DNA of 64,000 nucleotides from Vigna angularis (Eukaryota; Streptophyta; Magnoliopsida; Fabales; Fabaceae): positions 36,202,077-36,266,076 of the forward strand of contig NC_068973.1 in assembly GCF_016808095.1 (NCBI RefSeq), read 5' to 3'. This document shows positions 25,951-39,757 of the stretch, piece by piece; the stretch's first letter is position 1, and every line of letters begins with the position of its first letter. The translations under genes and the position numbers were made by a program. The notes below the pieces were generated by a model. The model had not been told where the DNA came from. It made no database searches and saw only the letters and a program-made list of their open reading frames with translations.

Positions 25951-28334
25951 CAACGGCAAAGGCCTTGTGACTTGTGATTTGTTACAAAGATTACTTTTTT
26001 CTTTCTGGTAGGGGTTCATGGGGACTGTCCCTCGCAGTCAAGGTTTCAGGGAGACTGTGAAATTATCATTAGAATCGAAAGAAGAAGGTTGATATGGGAA
26101 GTGGGAAAATGAACGAAGATGTTATTGAGTAGCGTGTTGCTTCTTCTCTACTTGGAACTTAATATCACAATTTTAAATTCGTGTTCGCTTTTTGTTTTGT
26201 TCATTGCCGTTGTCTCTTCGAGGGTTAGAAGTTAAGTATTTGCTCTTTTTTAGTTGCGGTGTCGTGGCACCGAATCTTAAACATCGGTTTTGTACATTTA
26301 CATAAGCATATATACAAGTAACATAGTAATATACGTCGGAGAAAAAGAAAACATAGTAATATACAAATATATTCGTCATTCTGTAATAGAAAATCCTTCA
26401 GTTAAAAGAAATAATAATAATAAAATGTATTTAATATTTCATTTTTCTAATATAATCTTCTATTTATTAAAAATCATATTACGGATTCACTTACTTCAAC
26501 CTTCATGATCGATCAATAGCATAGAATGGAATGTCTTGTAAATTTCAAATAATAAAAATAGGATATATTGACAAAAATGTATTAGAAAAATATATAAAAA
26601 AACATATTGATAATATTCATACTACATCAATAATGAAAATGTTTAAAAAATCATAAAATGTTTGTTGCCATGACTTGTTTGACGTCATTTCACTTGTTTT
26701 TTTCCCTTTTTATAAATTTTTATACTATTCTATTTTTTTATTTATAAAGACGATTGAATTTTTAAAATTAATTTTACTTATTTTTTTCTTATATATCTAC
26801 GTTATCGTAGTATTATTTTAATGTTTATTGTTGGTATTTGTAAAAGTAAGGTCTCTCATATTATTTTAAATGCTTCTGCTATTATTATCTGAGCATAAAA
26901 TCCATTACTTTAAAAACAAATACATATATTTTATTTCTGTGGGAGAATGAATACAATTTTTTAAAGATGTTGTGTGCTGTGCTGTGTCTCTTATCTACTT
27001 GGAAAGAAGGAGTTATACTTCAAAATATCACAATCTAAATTGTTTTTTTATAATTTAATTATTGTTTTGTTTAGTGCAGGTGGCTCTTGGTGGGTTGAGA
27101 TGTTAGGTAAAGTTGCTCCTTTTTAAATCTTGTGTTGATCTCCTACCTAATCCCAATCGGCTAAACCTAAATTTTATATATTTGCAGAAAGGGATATGCT
27201 TGTAATATAGTTTTCTTATACATTCAAATAAAAATATATTATCAATTTTTTTATAATATATATATTAAAGTTTAAAGAATATGTTATAAATATTTTTATT
27301 TAATAAAAAAATGTGTTGAAAAGATGTGATGCAGATTACTATTATGTTATGTTACCTTCTACCAAAATTTACTAAAAACATCTCAATTTGTTGAAAGAGA
27401 TTGGATTTTGACGTTGTTTGACTTTTTTCTCTTCTTATCTTTTTTCCGCGTCAGGGACCTTTGCATTTATAAGAACAACTGTATTTCTTTATCATTTAAC
27501 TTGTCTTTATATCCATATACTATATTATTTTATTTTTCACTACAATTGTATACTTATTGAAAATCGTTCTTACTACTAAAAAAATATGTCATTTGTAACG
27601 GTTTTTTATCTAAAATTCTTCTACAATTATTTTATTTTTTAATGAATAAATAAATTACAAATTTCCTCAAAGAGTAAAGAATAAATTAATCATTAATTGG
27701 TTACTTGAAATAAATAATTTTCCAAAAATAGGTTGAATGCTTTTTTCTTATTTTATGGTCCTTGAAATTTGAAAACTAAAATAGTTCACAAATTCGCAAT
27801 TATTGATTATATTAGTCTTCGTTAACAGCATTTCTCAATTTGATTTCTAATTCGATATTTTTTTACCACTTTACCGTTTTCATATTTAGTCTTTAACTTT
27901 AATGCATATGAATGATCTCAACGCCTGTTGTAAAAAATGTAAACTTAAAGACTAAACATGTTAATGCAATAATATTAAATATTAAGATACACTTAAATGA
28001 ATCTGTAACTACTTTCAAGTAAAAAAAAAGATTAACTTTTTCTTCGTTTATATAAAATTTAAAAGTAAAACGTTTAGAAATTCATTAAACATGTTCAACA
28101 AATTAATTTATGAATAAAATGATTTCAATTTATAAAAGAATTATTTTAATATTTTTCTTTTTCTTCCTATTGTAAATACTTTCGGAGAAGTGATAAATTG
28201 ATTAATGGTTATAATAAAATATCATTTTAGAATACATTACTCTCATTTTTTTAATATAATAAATATAATTTAGAAAAAAAATGGTAGTAATTTTTATAAG
28301 ACATTTTTTTCATAAACTATAAATTTTGTTTTTT
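25951..28334. other. BT1 leader and AT-rich intergenic DNA
   Basis: About 25951-26160 is the likely BT1 leader and promoter on the minus strand. From there to 28334 the DNA is AT-rich with short homopolymers. I recognise no gene or element. Confidence 0.5.
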
Positions 28335-28862
28335 GTTTCGGGTACGAGGTCGAGTCACTTCAAACACTTGCACAATTTCTCTAATAAAGTTGTCTGATAT
28401 CTAACTCGAGTCTTGGTGTTTACTTCAACATCTGGAGGTGTATCTGCCAAAAGTTATCCGATGATAAAGTCAGTGAATTGTCTGTACGATATCTCAATGC
28501 AATAATAATAAATGCACAGTAAATGTGATCACTTACCTCTTACCTTTGACCTGTATTTATAGTTTTCGACATGGATTTGAGATTAATGAGACCTGAATCA
28601 CGTCCAGTCTCAGTCCAATGCCCTTAAGTACTAATTACCTTAATTTTTAGAGGGACCGGACGTTCTGCTTACGGCCCTCCGGTCGTACGTACTGCCTCAG
28701 TCTAATTGCCTTAATGCATTTCTGTTTGCTGAAGGTGTCCGGTCTTGACTTGACATTTGGTGTATTCATGTGACTGTTCATCCATTATGCAGTGCACGTT
28801 ATTGACTCAAACCCGACGTATTTGATTGTAGGGTGATATCATGGCCTGTCAGCCCTCACAGT
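28335..28862 (-). mobile_element. Ty3/gypsy-like LTR remnant
   Basis: Read on the minus strand it begins TGTGAGGGCTGACAGGCC and has a TATA-like CTATAAATACAGGTC. It then carries CACTGACTTTATCATCGG...GCAGATACACCTCC, the wording of plant gypsy LTRs around the R/U5 boundary. No partner LTR, coding sequence or clear target duplication was found. Confidence 0.5.
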
Positions 28863-28881
28863 ACATTTTTCTTACTTATCT

Positions 28882-28988
<107 letters not shown>

Positions 28989-29699
28989 CATTAATACATA
29001 ATAAAAACAAATAAAAATTATTGATAATTATATAGGTTGAGTTTAGCTAAATTCCAAAATAGAATCCGAGTAGCAAGTCCATCAGTTGAGACACGGCCGA
29101 TTGAATGTTGTTATCCAATTCAAAAAAGAAAATTATTACAAATTAATTTGGTAATTGATTTAAGATTTGATTATAATTATGTTAATGATAAACAAAAGTT
29201 CATTACAATTTATAAATAGAGAGTTTAAATCCTAAATTATTAGTCTTTCATGAATAAGATGAAATATATAATGAATAAATAAGAAAAATGAAAAAAAAAG
29301 GTGAGAAATGTGGTATACAAGAACCGCACAAAATCATAATTGTTAATGTCTCATTTTTGTTTTCCCTAAAACTTTTTATATAAAACTCTATTGAACTTGG
29401 ATTTTAACTTTTCTGAAAATAAAATCTTTCATCTATAATATTTTTCAAATAATTAACAAATTCAATCGATTCTTAAAAGTATTTTGCAAGTATTTTCCGT
29501 TGATAATTTTATATATAATTAAATTAAATATTTTATAAAATATCTAATACATTATCAACAATTTAATTTTCTGTAATACTCAAGTGAGTCTTTGCATTCA
29601 CATGGCAGAAAAACTCAAATATATCAATATTTACATTTTAATTCTTCTTATTTTGTCATCAGGTTGACTATCCAGTAAGAGAGTATCTCGTGACAGATC
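28989..29699. other. AT-rich intergenic DNA
   Basis: Only short frames such as 29037-29219, with no recognisable similarity; nothing else seen. Confidence 0.4.
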
Positions 29700-30240
29700 C
29701 CTTTTTTTCTCAAATAGGGTTTTGTTGCCTCGTCTTTCTCGTGCAAGAAGGAGGTTCGATGCATGTGTAAACTATTCGCGTTTTATCGGCACGAGAACTG
29801 TTGCGCGAGGGTTTCGCGATTTGGGGGCTGGCCATGCTTACACGATTGGAGGTTCAGGGAGCTGCGGTGGACGCCAATTTGGTTCGCGTGGTGGAGATTT
29901 GGTGCGTCACGGTAGGGCTCCCCGATGGCTTGCGTTTCGAATCTGTGTTGGAGAATGGTGCTACTCTCAGTCTGTGCTCGCGATTTTCAGGTGCTGCAAT
30001 GGTTCAACATCTGGTTCCATGGTGACGCGTTTCGAGAAGATGGAGATCCAGTGGTTTCTGGTGGGTAAAGGCGCTGTGGTGCTCGCGGCACGGTGCAGGA
30101 ACGCTGCAGTGGCTCGACGTTGACGCTGCTGTGGTGGTTCACCGGCGAGATGCGTGGTGGTTCAAAAGGGGGGTGCGGAGGTTGCTTCGATGAACGAACC
30201 TAGTGAGAGTGTTGAAAGTGACGATGACGTGGCGACATGT
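29700..30240. other. GC-rich island of unknown origin
   Basis: About 540 bp of markedly higher GC content within AT-rich DNA. It has open frames of 133 and 74 codons on the plus strand (29722-30123, 29801-30025). The translations are Arg/Gly/Val-rich without a recognisable domain and several frames are open at once, as expected from GC-rich DNA. It could be a captured gene fragment or part of a transposon; I cannot assign it. Confidence 0.4.
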
Positions 30241-32064
30241 GATTGGTTCAAATGAATGTGTTAGGATCACCATGTGGTATCAGGACACGTGATCTAATCT
30301 GAGTTTGTGAGGTGAAAATAGGTAAATATAGAGTTTGAAGTGGATTTCATGTGATCCATCTAAAGGAGAGTGTATAAGTAAAGTAAAGGTTTTTAAAACA
30401 GATTTTTTTTTTCTTTCAAAATTTATTGATTTTTTGTTTTATTTTGAAGGTGTTTTGTAATTTCTTAAACGATTTTAACTATGTCAACAAATATAAGTCA
30501 CTTTTTAAAACGTTTTTATTTCACAAACTCAATAAATTTAATTATTAGAAATTATATTTAGGTCAAAATTTTAAATATGAAATTCAATTAAAAATTTAAA
30601 ACTGGAACTAAAATAAGGTGATAAATATACATCTAGAGTTTAAGTAAGATAATTGATTATTTTGATGATTGCATTCAATATCCTTACCAATGAACCTTTT
30701 CTGACATAAACATAAAAAATGTCTTTTACAAGTAAGAAAGCTGGACGAACAGGAAGACATGATTGCCGAACGAATTGAAGATTAGGACAGGAGAATGGAG
30801 AAAAAAAAAGAGATGGCAGATAACTGGTTACTCAAAAGTTAGCGGTACCCAACTAATTCTCTGGAAATAAAATGAAAGTAAATTTGATATTAATTATTTT
30901 TAAAGATGACAAAATAAATTGAATTAATGACGCGTGTTTATCCCATTTGCTTTGACGTGAAAGCCTTATTGCTTTCCATTGCAGATATCAAATACTTCGG
31001 GAAAAAGGATATACTTTCTTGCGTTGCGTTACAGATTTATAGCATATAATATATAGTTGCTCAAAATCATGTTTCACTCAGATTAAAAAATATTAAATTT
31101 TTTATTTTAACGTAATTTCAGATAAGTTTATATATCTTTTATTTTTCAAAAGAATTTTCAATACACAGTATAAATAGAAATAAAAAAAATATATTTATTA
31201 CATTTATATTATCTTAAAATTTTAACATTAACAAATAAAAAACAATATTTCTTAAAAAAATGACTATTATATACTACTAAAGAAAGCAAAATCTAGGTCT
31301 TTACGGTTCAAAAATGAAAACACACACACACAAACTCACTTTTATTTGAAAATATATTTTCTCTCACAGGAAAACTAACACATAATAATCTATAGCCAGA
31401 TATTGAAGTAACAGTTTTCTTAATCCAAAACATTATATGGTATTAATCTCCAACACTTTTACTAAATATGAAACTTAAATTTGCACTATTCCAACGAATA
31501 AATATATTATTTAATGCTACTGATTGTCTAAAAGTCCTGGATGTCGAACATTTCTCCGCTTCTTGCTTTCGTAACCGGTCGTGAAAGTTGAGAGAAAAAA
31601 GGTAGAAAATTTGAGTTATATTCTCACTAATAAATTCTATTACTTAACGCGTTTGAGAGGAAAAAAAAAATAGAAAATTTGAGTGTAAAAGACGATGAGT
31701 AACGAAAAGGAAGAGCGAGTCCTCATTTCCTTGTTCTGACGTTGTAGCATAAATCTTACTGTGATTTGTCACTAAAAAAACATGGGATTATCATTGATTC
31801 ACGCCACTATACAATGATCACAAACATCATGGTTTTTAAATGTCTCTTATCGTGATCTTCTGTACGAGAAGTCTACCACTATAAGCAAAGTCAAATGGGA
31901 TGTGCTACACGAGGGAAAACTCAGCCACAAAATTCCCACAAACTTCATCTACAACCTTAAATTAATTTAACCCTTCATGTCATATCATATCATATTTCGT
32001 AAATAATTGTTTTAACGCAAAAGCATCTTCTGATAAATATGAAAAAAAAAACTTAATCGATGGT
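30241..32064. other. AT-rich intergenic DNA upstream of the PNP-like gene
   Basis: No coding or RNA gene recognised. A dinucleotide CA tract lies near 31321. Confidence 0.5.
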
Positions 32065-32072
32065 TATAAATA
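32065..32072 (+). promoter_or_regulatory. TATA box of the PNP-like gene
   Basis: TATAAATA, 95 bases before the start codon. This is a good plant TATA match at a plausible distance for a short-leader gene. Confidence 0.6.
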
Positions 32073-32159
32073 TTGAGAGCTAGCACACGGGATTAAATCA
32101 ACCATTAAGAAAAATTAATCCTAGCTAGCTCGAGCACTATCTTTCTCCATTCCCAAACC

Positions 32160-32737
32160 ATGATGAAGCTCTTTTCCTTCCTAATATTTTCAAGCTTTTT
32201 TCTCAGACGAGTGAGCCTGGTTATTGGAGACGTTGGTACTGCTGCATCTTATGGACCACCATACATACGTGAGTCAACATTAACTGATTATTCATTCTTC
32301 ATTTCTCCGTTAGATGACTTGTAAAGGAGTAATATGAATCTATATTAGTTACATGCATGCTTCCGAAACAATACAACAGTGGAAAAACAAGACATAAGAA
32401 CATACAGTAAAACTTTTGTTGTTGTTGTTGCATATGTTTGTTTGGGCATGCAGCTACTGCTTGCGGGGGAAACAGGGCAGGGCAATTTCCTCCAGGAAAT
32501 CTATTTGCGGCTGTGAATGAAGGGTTATGGGATAACGGAGCAGCGTGTGGAAGGAGATACAGAATAAGGTGTGTGAGTGGAAACAATAGACCATGCAAAG
32601 GTGGTAGCATCGATGTCAAAGTGGTAGATTCTTGTCCTGGCTCACCTTGTCCCAACAGCCTCCTCATGTCAAATGATGCCTTTGCAGCTATTTCACGCTT
32701 CCCTCATGCAAAAATCAACATTGAATATACCCAGTAA
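32160..32737 (+). CDS. Plant natriuretic peptide / EG45-like secreted protein
   Basis: Two exons, 32160-32268 and 32454-32737 (donor C|GTGAGT, acceptor GCATGCAG), give 130 aa. Residues 1-22 form a hydrophobic signal peptide (KLFSFLIFSSFFL core). The rest is a single expansin-like double-psi beta-barrel without the expansin C-terminal domain. Six cysteines lie at 40, 68, 76, 84, 97 and 102. The family blocks NGAACGRRYRIRC (65-76) and DVKVVDSCPG (90-99) are intact. Family role: apoplastic PNP-A/EG45-like proteins affect water and ion balance and stress responses. A second in-frame ATG follows the first directly, so the start is uncertain by one residue. Length fits AtPNP-A (about 126-130 aa). 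Confidence 0.92.
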
Positions 32738-35700
32738 TTACTCTCTCTATCTTTTCTTAACTTTCACTTTTCCCCACACACTTCTTTTACTCAATCAATT
32801 CACCCCATTCAACTTCACGCAATATAAAGTATCTTTCAAATATTTAGACAGAAAAAATTATCACATGATTATGAAGTTTCGTGTATTAAAACAATTGTCC
32901 AAAAAAAGTAAATTAAACGTTTATATATGGTCTTTTTGATCCCCCACGTAATCAATTTAGTTAATGCTGTTCATACAGGATATGACTTTACAGTTGCAGT
33001 GCACTACTCATAAACAAACATCGTCAAGGACAAGGAATATATGAGCTAGCTGGTGTTTTGCTGAAGAAATTCTCAAAGCAGAATGTGATGATGCCATGCA
33101 AAATTGTGCTGCCTTGGAACAGTTTATGTACTTGAATTGACGTTGTCGACAGTAGCGTTAGTAAACTGTCAGTGTTCTTTAGTAAGGAAGATTTTACTTC
33201 TTGGAGCCAAAACATTGATCCAATGAAACGCGATTTTAGCTCAACGTTTTGACGGAGTTCTTCAAACAGGATTATCTAGAATAATCTTTTTTAATACTTA
33301 AAACTATTAATTTAATTATCAGACGACTTGATGAAATTGAGTTTGACTTTTTTTGTTCATGGATGATGATGATTAAATGGTTCACAGTTTTCTTTTGAAA
33401 CGTTTTCTAAGATTTTTTTTTTTTGAATGACAATTTAAAAATAAAAATCTTTGAAACAGAGAAAATTAAATACACCAAAAAAAAGTGACTTCTTCTTAGT
33501 CCTTAATTGAAAAAAATAAGATTTTTTTATTGATGTGATAAAAGAGGAAGGATAAGTTGAATGTTGTTATACCTTCTCTTTTCTTATCTAATAAATGTCT
33601 TCTTGAATTACAAGTTTGATGACTTATGATCTAGAAACTTTTTATAATATTTGTATATGTCTCCAATAATAGGTCATAGAAATGATTACGTAAAAGAATG
33701 TCAATAATTTTGTGTAATTTATATATATATATATATATATAACAAATCATTAAATATATTAAATATGTTAAAGATTATTGTATTTTATTAGTTAATTATA
33801 AAATAATATAATTAAGTAAACGTGGTCAATCGTTAATTTTTAAGGGGATAAATTGAAATTATTGAAACTTAAAAAAGTAAACGATAAAGATTACATAAAG
33901 AGTCATGATTGATTACTAATTGTTTTCTATGGCCAACACTTTATATAAGATTGAGTTAAAAATAAAATCTTAATTTTTATATAAATTTATTATTAGTATC
34001 CAATTTTGTTACTACCTTTTTTTAAATAAAATCTAACTAGTGGTACAAGACAAATTATTGAGCATGATATTATACTTATAAAAATGAGATAACACATGAT
34101 AACGAAATATAAATCTAAGTCACACACAATATTAAGACTACCATGAATTTAAAAGTTTGAACATGATAGATTTGGTTGATACATTGTAGTTGGAATGAAA
34201 ATGAATTGATAAGAATATGGAATGGATGTGAAAGAAGATAAAGGTTAATTAGATAACGTTGAGTTGAACTACCAGATATGGGTTGATACATATATGTTGC
34301 ACGCACGCCAGTTACCACATATAAGAAGAAAGTGGTGGAGAGAGAACTCATCAACTTACTTATTACTTAAGTGCACTACACATACTTAGAACAACCCAAT
34401 TAATTCTATACTTAGTGCTAATTATTTTTCAACTACTGCAACTATCAGCCGTCAAGCTCCACGCAATTTCTCTTTTTCTCCCTAACTTCAGCTAATATTT
34501 TATGCACAATCGTCTAACGTTCAATTTCCATTTTTAAACCAATCCTCACGTTGCCACACTATTCATAAAAAATAATTAATACCTTTATTTATCACAAATT
34601 CACATATCAGTATAAACAATAAAAATATATTTATAGTATATATATATTTTTTAATATTTCATATTAAGGTTATATATTGGAAAAAATATATAATGAAAAA
34701 ATATATATGAAAAAAAGTAAAATATTTGAACCGAGATTCCCATGCTAAAAATCACGTTGCCATAATTGTTGATTGTTGAGTAGCAAAGAATGATGATGAT
34801 TTAAGTGGTGACTCAATATAAAGAAAAGCATGATGAAAATAAATGAAAACCGTGAAAGCAATTCCTATCAAAGTGTATAATACATTATGAATTTGTGATG
34901 TGACGTCATTTACAAAATGCGACATTTAAATTTATGAAACTTCAATTTTATTTTATTTTTTCACCGACAAGTGTATATAATAGATATTATGGACTAGAAG
35001 AAAAGAAAAGAATAACACAATAAAAGAAACAAAACTTACAACTGGCAGTTACTTTGTATTTACTTTAGGCGTGGACAAAAATCTAAAATTTGAAATTCAT
35101 TCTATGGTAATAGGTTAGCTATAAAGTACAAAAGCTTTTTTTCGAAATTATCTGTGTGTGGAAAATTTCATGTTCGAGAATATAAGGTTAATATTTTATT
35201 TTGATTTAAAATCACTTTTTCTCTAAAACAATCATCTTATTACTTTTGAATTGTTAAATGATCTTAAATACTAGTCACAACTTATTTATTTAATATCTAA
35301 TTTACCATCTTATATTAGAAATATGTTAAAATCCCACTATTATTAGAAAACAAAAAAGAGAATATATAAATAAGTGATATGAAAATAGAATGTGCTAACC
35401 AAATTTGAATTGTCAACTACATGAATGATTTTTATTAATTGATCCATTAACAAAGGCTAATAAATAATATTTAATTTTCAAATTATTGTAAAAAAGTGTT
35501 AGTAGTTTAATTTTATTACTACTACATGCATTTAACATTATAATAATATGAAAGAAAACTGTTACAAAGAAAAATAATAATGTCCCGTATTTTATCTTAA
35601 AACGGTAAAAAAAGAGAGGATATTATTAAATAATAATAATAATGATAATACACTTTTAAAAATAAATAATAAAACATTATTTACTTATTTAAACCTTAAA

Positions 35701-36057
35701 CAAAAATTATTACATAATTGAAAACCAAATTTTGGTCTTCTATATAAATAATTATATGTAGTAAAGATATTAAAAGACACAACGCCAAATTAAAAGTGAT
35801 TATCAAATGGTGTTGGAGTAGTTTGATAGTTATAAGTCTAAAAGATTATGAGACCTCTAGTAATTAAAAGGTAATTATATGTAATGGGTAAATAAAAACA
35901 TAACGGAGCAATCTCATATGTTTATAAATAAGTTAATTTCGAGATAAAAATATTATTGAAGGATGGTCTGAATGAATAAGGGTAAGGGACTAAAAAGAAG
36001 AAAGGATAAGAATTCAAAAAAAAAATCAAAATGAATATGAAGGTAATAGTTGTTGCT
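32738..36057. other. AT-rich intergenic DNA
   Basis: After the PNP-like 3' UTR there is 3.3 kb of AT-rich sequence with a short TA run near 33720-33740. I recognise no gene or element. Confidence 0.5.
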
Positions 36058-36062
36058 TTTTG

Positions 36063-36331
36063 TGTTAGGATTTAATATTTGTTATGATTTAATATCTTGT
36101 TAGGATTTAAAATCTTGCTTGTTATTATTTCTGTTTGTTATTATTCTATTGATATAGCTGGTAGATTAGATAGAATTATAACTAATTTTGTTATAATCTT
36201 AATGTATAAATATTTGTATCTGCATTATGCATATATGAGATAATACACAAACTATTTTTGTTTATCTATTTTTCTTCCTCTGCATTGCAATCTAAATACT
36301 TGGTTTGAATGATGATTCTCATTATTTAAAA
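36063..36331 (+). repeat. 5' LTR of the copia element
   Basis: Begins TGTTAGGATTTAATA, contains a TGTATAAATA box near 36200, and ends directly before the primer-binding site. Same length as the 3' LTR. Confidence 0.93.
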
Positions 36332-36343
36332 TGGTATCAGAGC
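36332..36343 (+). other. Primer-binding site of the copia element
   Basis: TGGTATCAGAGC, complementary to the 3' end of plant initiator Met-tRNA, abuts the left LTR. Confidence 0.9.
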
Positions 36344-36434
36344 TCTTCAATTGAAGAGTTCTGTTGTGCCTATGATCTTCATTCGGTTCTTGCCCCTTCT
36401 TGATTTATTTGCATTTTTTTTACCAAACTAACTC

Positions 36435-39400
36435 ATGGCTACCATTGATCAGAATCTTATCATGAGTAATATGAGTATGTTGAATACAGCCACAACAAAT
36501 GACAGTAACAATGTATCTTGCACATTCTGTGGAAAAGATTACCACACGGATAAAATTTGTTACAAAAGGAATGGCTATCCATCAAGATCTTCAAGATCCT
36601 CATACAACAAAGGGATAAAAGGAGGTCGAGGCTATTCATCAAATAGAGGAGGCTTTGGCGGAAGATCAAATTCAGGTTCATACAACTCAAAGGTTTGCAC
36701 TTTTTGCAATATCACTGGACACACTGTTGATGAATGCTTTAAGAAGCATGGTTACCCTCCTGGGCATAAACTGCACATACCTCTTATGGTGATTAATGAT
36801 TCTTTGTCTATTTCTAATGTCCTATATCTTCCACAATTTAATTTTAATCTTATATCTGTTTCCAAGCTTACTACAGTCCATAATTGTCAACTAATGTTTC
36901 TTGACAATCAATGTTTTATACAAGACAAACACAGCAAGAAGATGATTGGTATAGTTGATGCACAAGATAGATTGTATACACTCAAGACTTCTTTTAGCTC
37001 CATCAACACCACAATTTGTAATAAGGAAGCCATTGATATTTGGCATTACAGATTAGGCCACCCATCCCATGATAGGTTACATATAATGCAACAATTATAT
37101 CCTGTGATTAATTTTGATCACTCTTTTATATGTACTCCTTGTCATATGGCTAAACAAAGAAAACCTTCTTTTCCTCAGTACTTCTCATGCTTCTTCTATT
37201 TTTTCCTTATAACATGTTGATATTTGGGGTCCTTGTGCGGCTACTTCCATTCATGGTCATAAATATTTTTTAACCATTGTTGATGATTTTTCTAGATATG
37301 TATGGGTGTTTCCTTTAATCTCAAAAGCTGAAACTCAGTCACATTTACAATCTTTCATTACCTATGCTGAAAGACAATTTAAAACCAAGGTCCTAACCAT
37401 TAGATCTGACAATGGAACTGAGTTTATTATGGCCGAATTTTATAAAAATACTGGAATTGTTCACCAAACAACTTGTGTTGAAACCCCCCAGCAAAATGGC
37501 TTAGTTGAGAGAAAACACCAGCACTTATTAAATGTTACCCGCTCTCTTCTTTTTCAAGCACACTTACCAAACATTTTTTGGTCTTATGCTCTTATTCATG
37601 CCTCTACCCTCATTAATTTCCTTCCCACTCCTTTCCTAAATTATCATTCTCCACACCAACAATTATACAGTTCTCCTTTTGATATCGCCACCCTTAAAGT
37701 TTTTGGTTGTCTTTGCTTTGTCAACACCTTGTCAAACAATAGACATAAACTTGATCCAAGAGCCTTACCCGCTATTTTTCTTGGCTATAAACCACACAAA
37801 AAAGGCTTCATCACCTTCAACCTCAAAACCAGGGCCATTGAGATTTCTAGAAATGTTGTCTTCCATGAAAGTTGTTTTCCTTACCACAATGAATCATACA
37901 CCACTTCTAATTCCCACCTTCTCACCCACCCACCTTTGCTCTATATTGACCAATGTATGCCCATGCCTCATACAAATCCTTCGCATCCTTCTCCACCTAG
38001 TTCACCTTCCACTCTACCAGCTCCTGACATTAGAAGATCCACCCGACAGAAAAACAGACCTTCAAGACTATCTGAATTTGAAACTTCTTATGCATCAACT
38101 ATTACCTCTCATTCTTTAGGTATCAAACATCCTCTTGCTTCTGTCATTTCATATAAGAAACTTGCAGCACCTTATTATCGATTTATTATGCATATCTCTG
38201 CTAACATTGAGCCTAGATCTTATTCTGAGGCATCCAAATATCCTCACTGGGTTAGAGCCATGGATGATGAGCTTGATGCATTGGCCATAAATAACACTTG
38301 GGAAATCACAGATTTACCTGTTGACAAAACTGTTGTAGGCTCCAAATGGGTTTTCAAAATCAAGCACAAGGCTGATGGAAGCATTGAAAGATATAAAGCC
38401 AGATTGGTAGCCAAGGGTTACACTCAAATTGAAGGTCAAGACTACCTAGATACATTTTCTCCAGTGGTTAAAATCACAACGGTTAGACTGGTTATAGCTC
38501 TTGCGGCAGCACAAAATTGACATCTTAAGCAACTAGATGTTAAAAATGCTTTTCTTCATGGTACATTAAATGAAGAAGTTTATATGATACCTCCTCCAGG
38601 GCTCAACTGTATCAAACCCAATCAAGTATGCAAGTTACAAAAATCACTTTATGGTCTTAAACGAGCAGGCAGACAGTGGTATGCTCGTTTATCTGATTTC
38701 CTCTTATCTAATGGCTTTCTCCAATCTGCATCTGATCATTCCTTGTTCACCAAACATTCTGATTCCAATGTCACTATTTTAGTGGTTTATGTTGATGATA
38801 TAATGCTCACAGGAAATGATCTCACAAAAATCACTCATATTACTCATCTTCTTGACGCAACATTTAAGATTAAAGACCTTGGCAATCTTAAATTCTTTCT
38901 TGGTCTTGAAGTGGCTAGAAACAAAGAAGGTATTTCCATTTCCTAGAGACAATATACTCTGGACATTCTCAAAGATGAAGGTTACTTAAACTCTAAGCCC
39001 GTTTCCACTCCTTGTGACTATCATACAAAGGTCAGCACGAATTCTGGCCAACCTCTAAATGATGCAACTTCATCTTCTTATAGACAATTGATTGGTAGAT
39101 TATTATATCTCACCAACACTAGACCAGATATTTCATTTGCAGTACAACAACTAAGTCAATTTCTCTCAAATCCCAACACAGATCATCAACAAGCAACTTC
39201 CAGGATTCTTAGATACCTTAAAGGTGCTCTTGGAAAAGGGATTTTCTTTCCCAGCAATAACATCATACAGTTGAAAGGCTTCAGTGATTCTGATTGGGCA
39301 GGCTGCATTGATACCAGACGAAGTATCACTGGTTACTCTATCTATCTTGGCTCCTCACTTATTTCATGGAAATTGAAGAAACAAGCCATTATATCCAAAA

Positions 39401-39750
39401 GTTCCTCAGAAGCTGAATACAGGGCTCTTGCCACAACTACTTGCGAAATTCAATGGTTAACTTTTCTTGTACAGGATCTTCACGTAACTTTTCGACAACC
39501 AACAGTCTTGTTTTGTGATAACAAATCTGCCCTTCATATTGCTGCAAATCCGGTTTTTCATGAACGCACGAAGCACATTGAAATAGATTGTCATATTGTA
39601 AGAGAAAAACTTTCTTCTGGCTTACTTAAACTACTACCAATTCCTTCTGCATGTCAGTTAGCTGATATCTACACAAAAGGACTTCCTCCTGCAGCTTTCA
39701 AATTTCTGGTTTCCAAACTGGGAATGATTGACATTCATTCTCCAACTTGA
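36435..39750 (+). pseudogene. Degenerate copia gag-pol
   Basis: 36435-37220 carries two gag zinc knuckles (CTFCGKDYHTDKIC, CTFCNITGHTVDEC) and then jumps directly to the gag-pre-integrase block NVLYLPQFNFNLISVSKL. The zinc-binding HHCC block HYRLGHP...CTPC of integrase follows. The N-terminal gag region and the protease with its D[ST]G site are absent. A frame change and stop lie near 37180-37218. 37306-38520 has the integrase core (SDNGTEF, QQNGLVERKH) and the start of reverse transcriptase. In-frame stops at 38518-38520 and 38944-38946 interrupt RT, though its YVDDIML motif is present. 39088-39750 is RNase H (SDWAGC, SSSEAEYRAL). Confidence 0.93.
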
Positions 39751-39757
39751 GGGGAGC

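Noticed and set aside
29722..30123. 133-codon frame in the GC-rich island as a gene
   Set aside because: Second overlapping open frame, low-complexity composition and no domain; kept only as an unexplained island.
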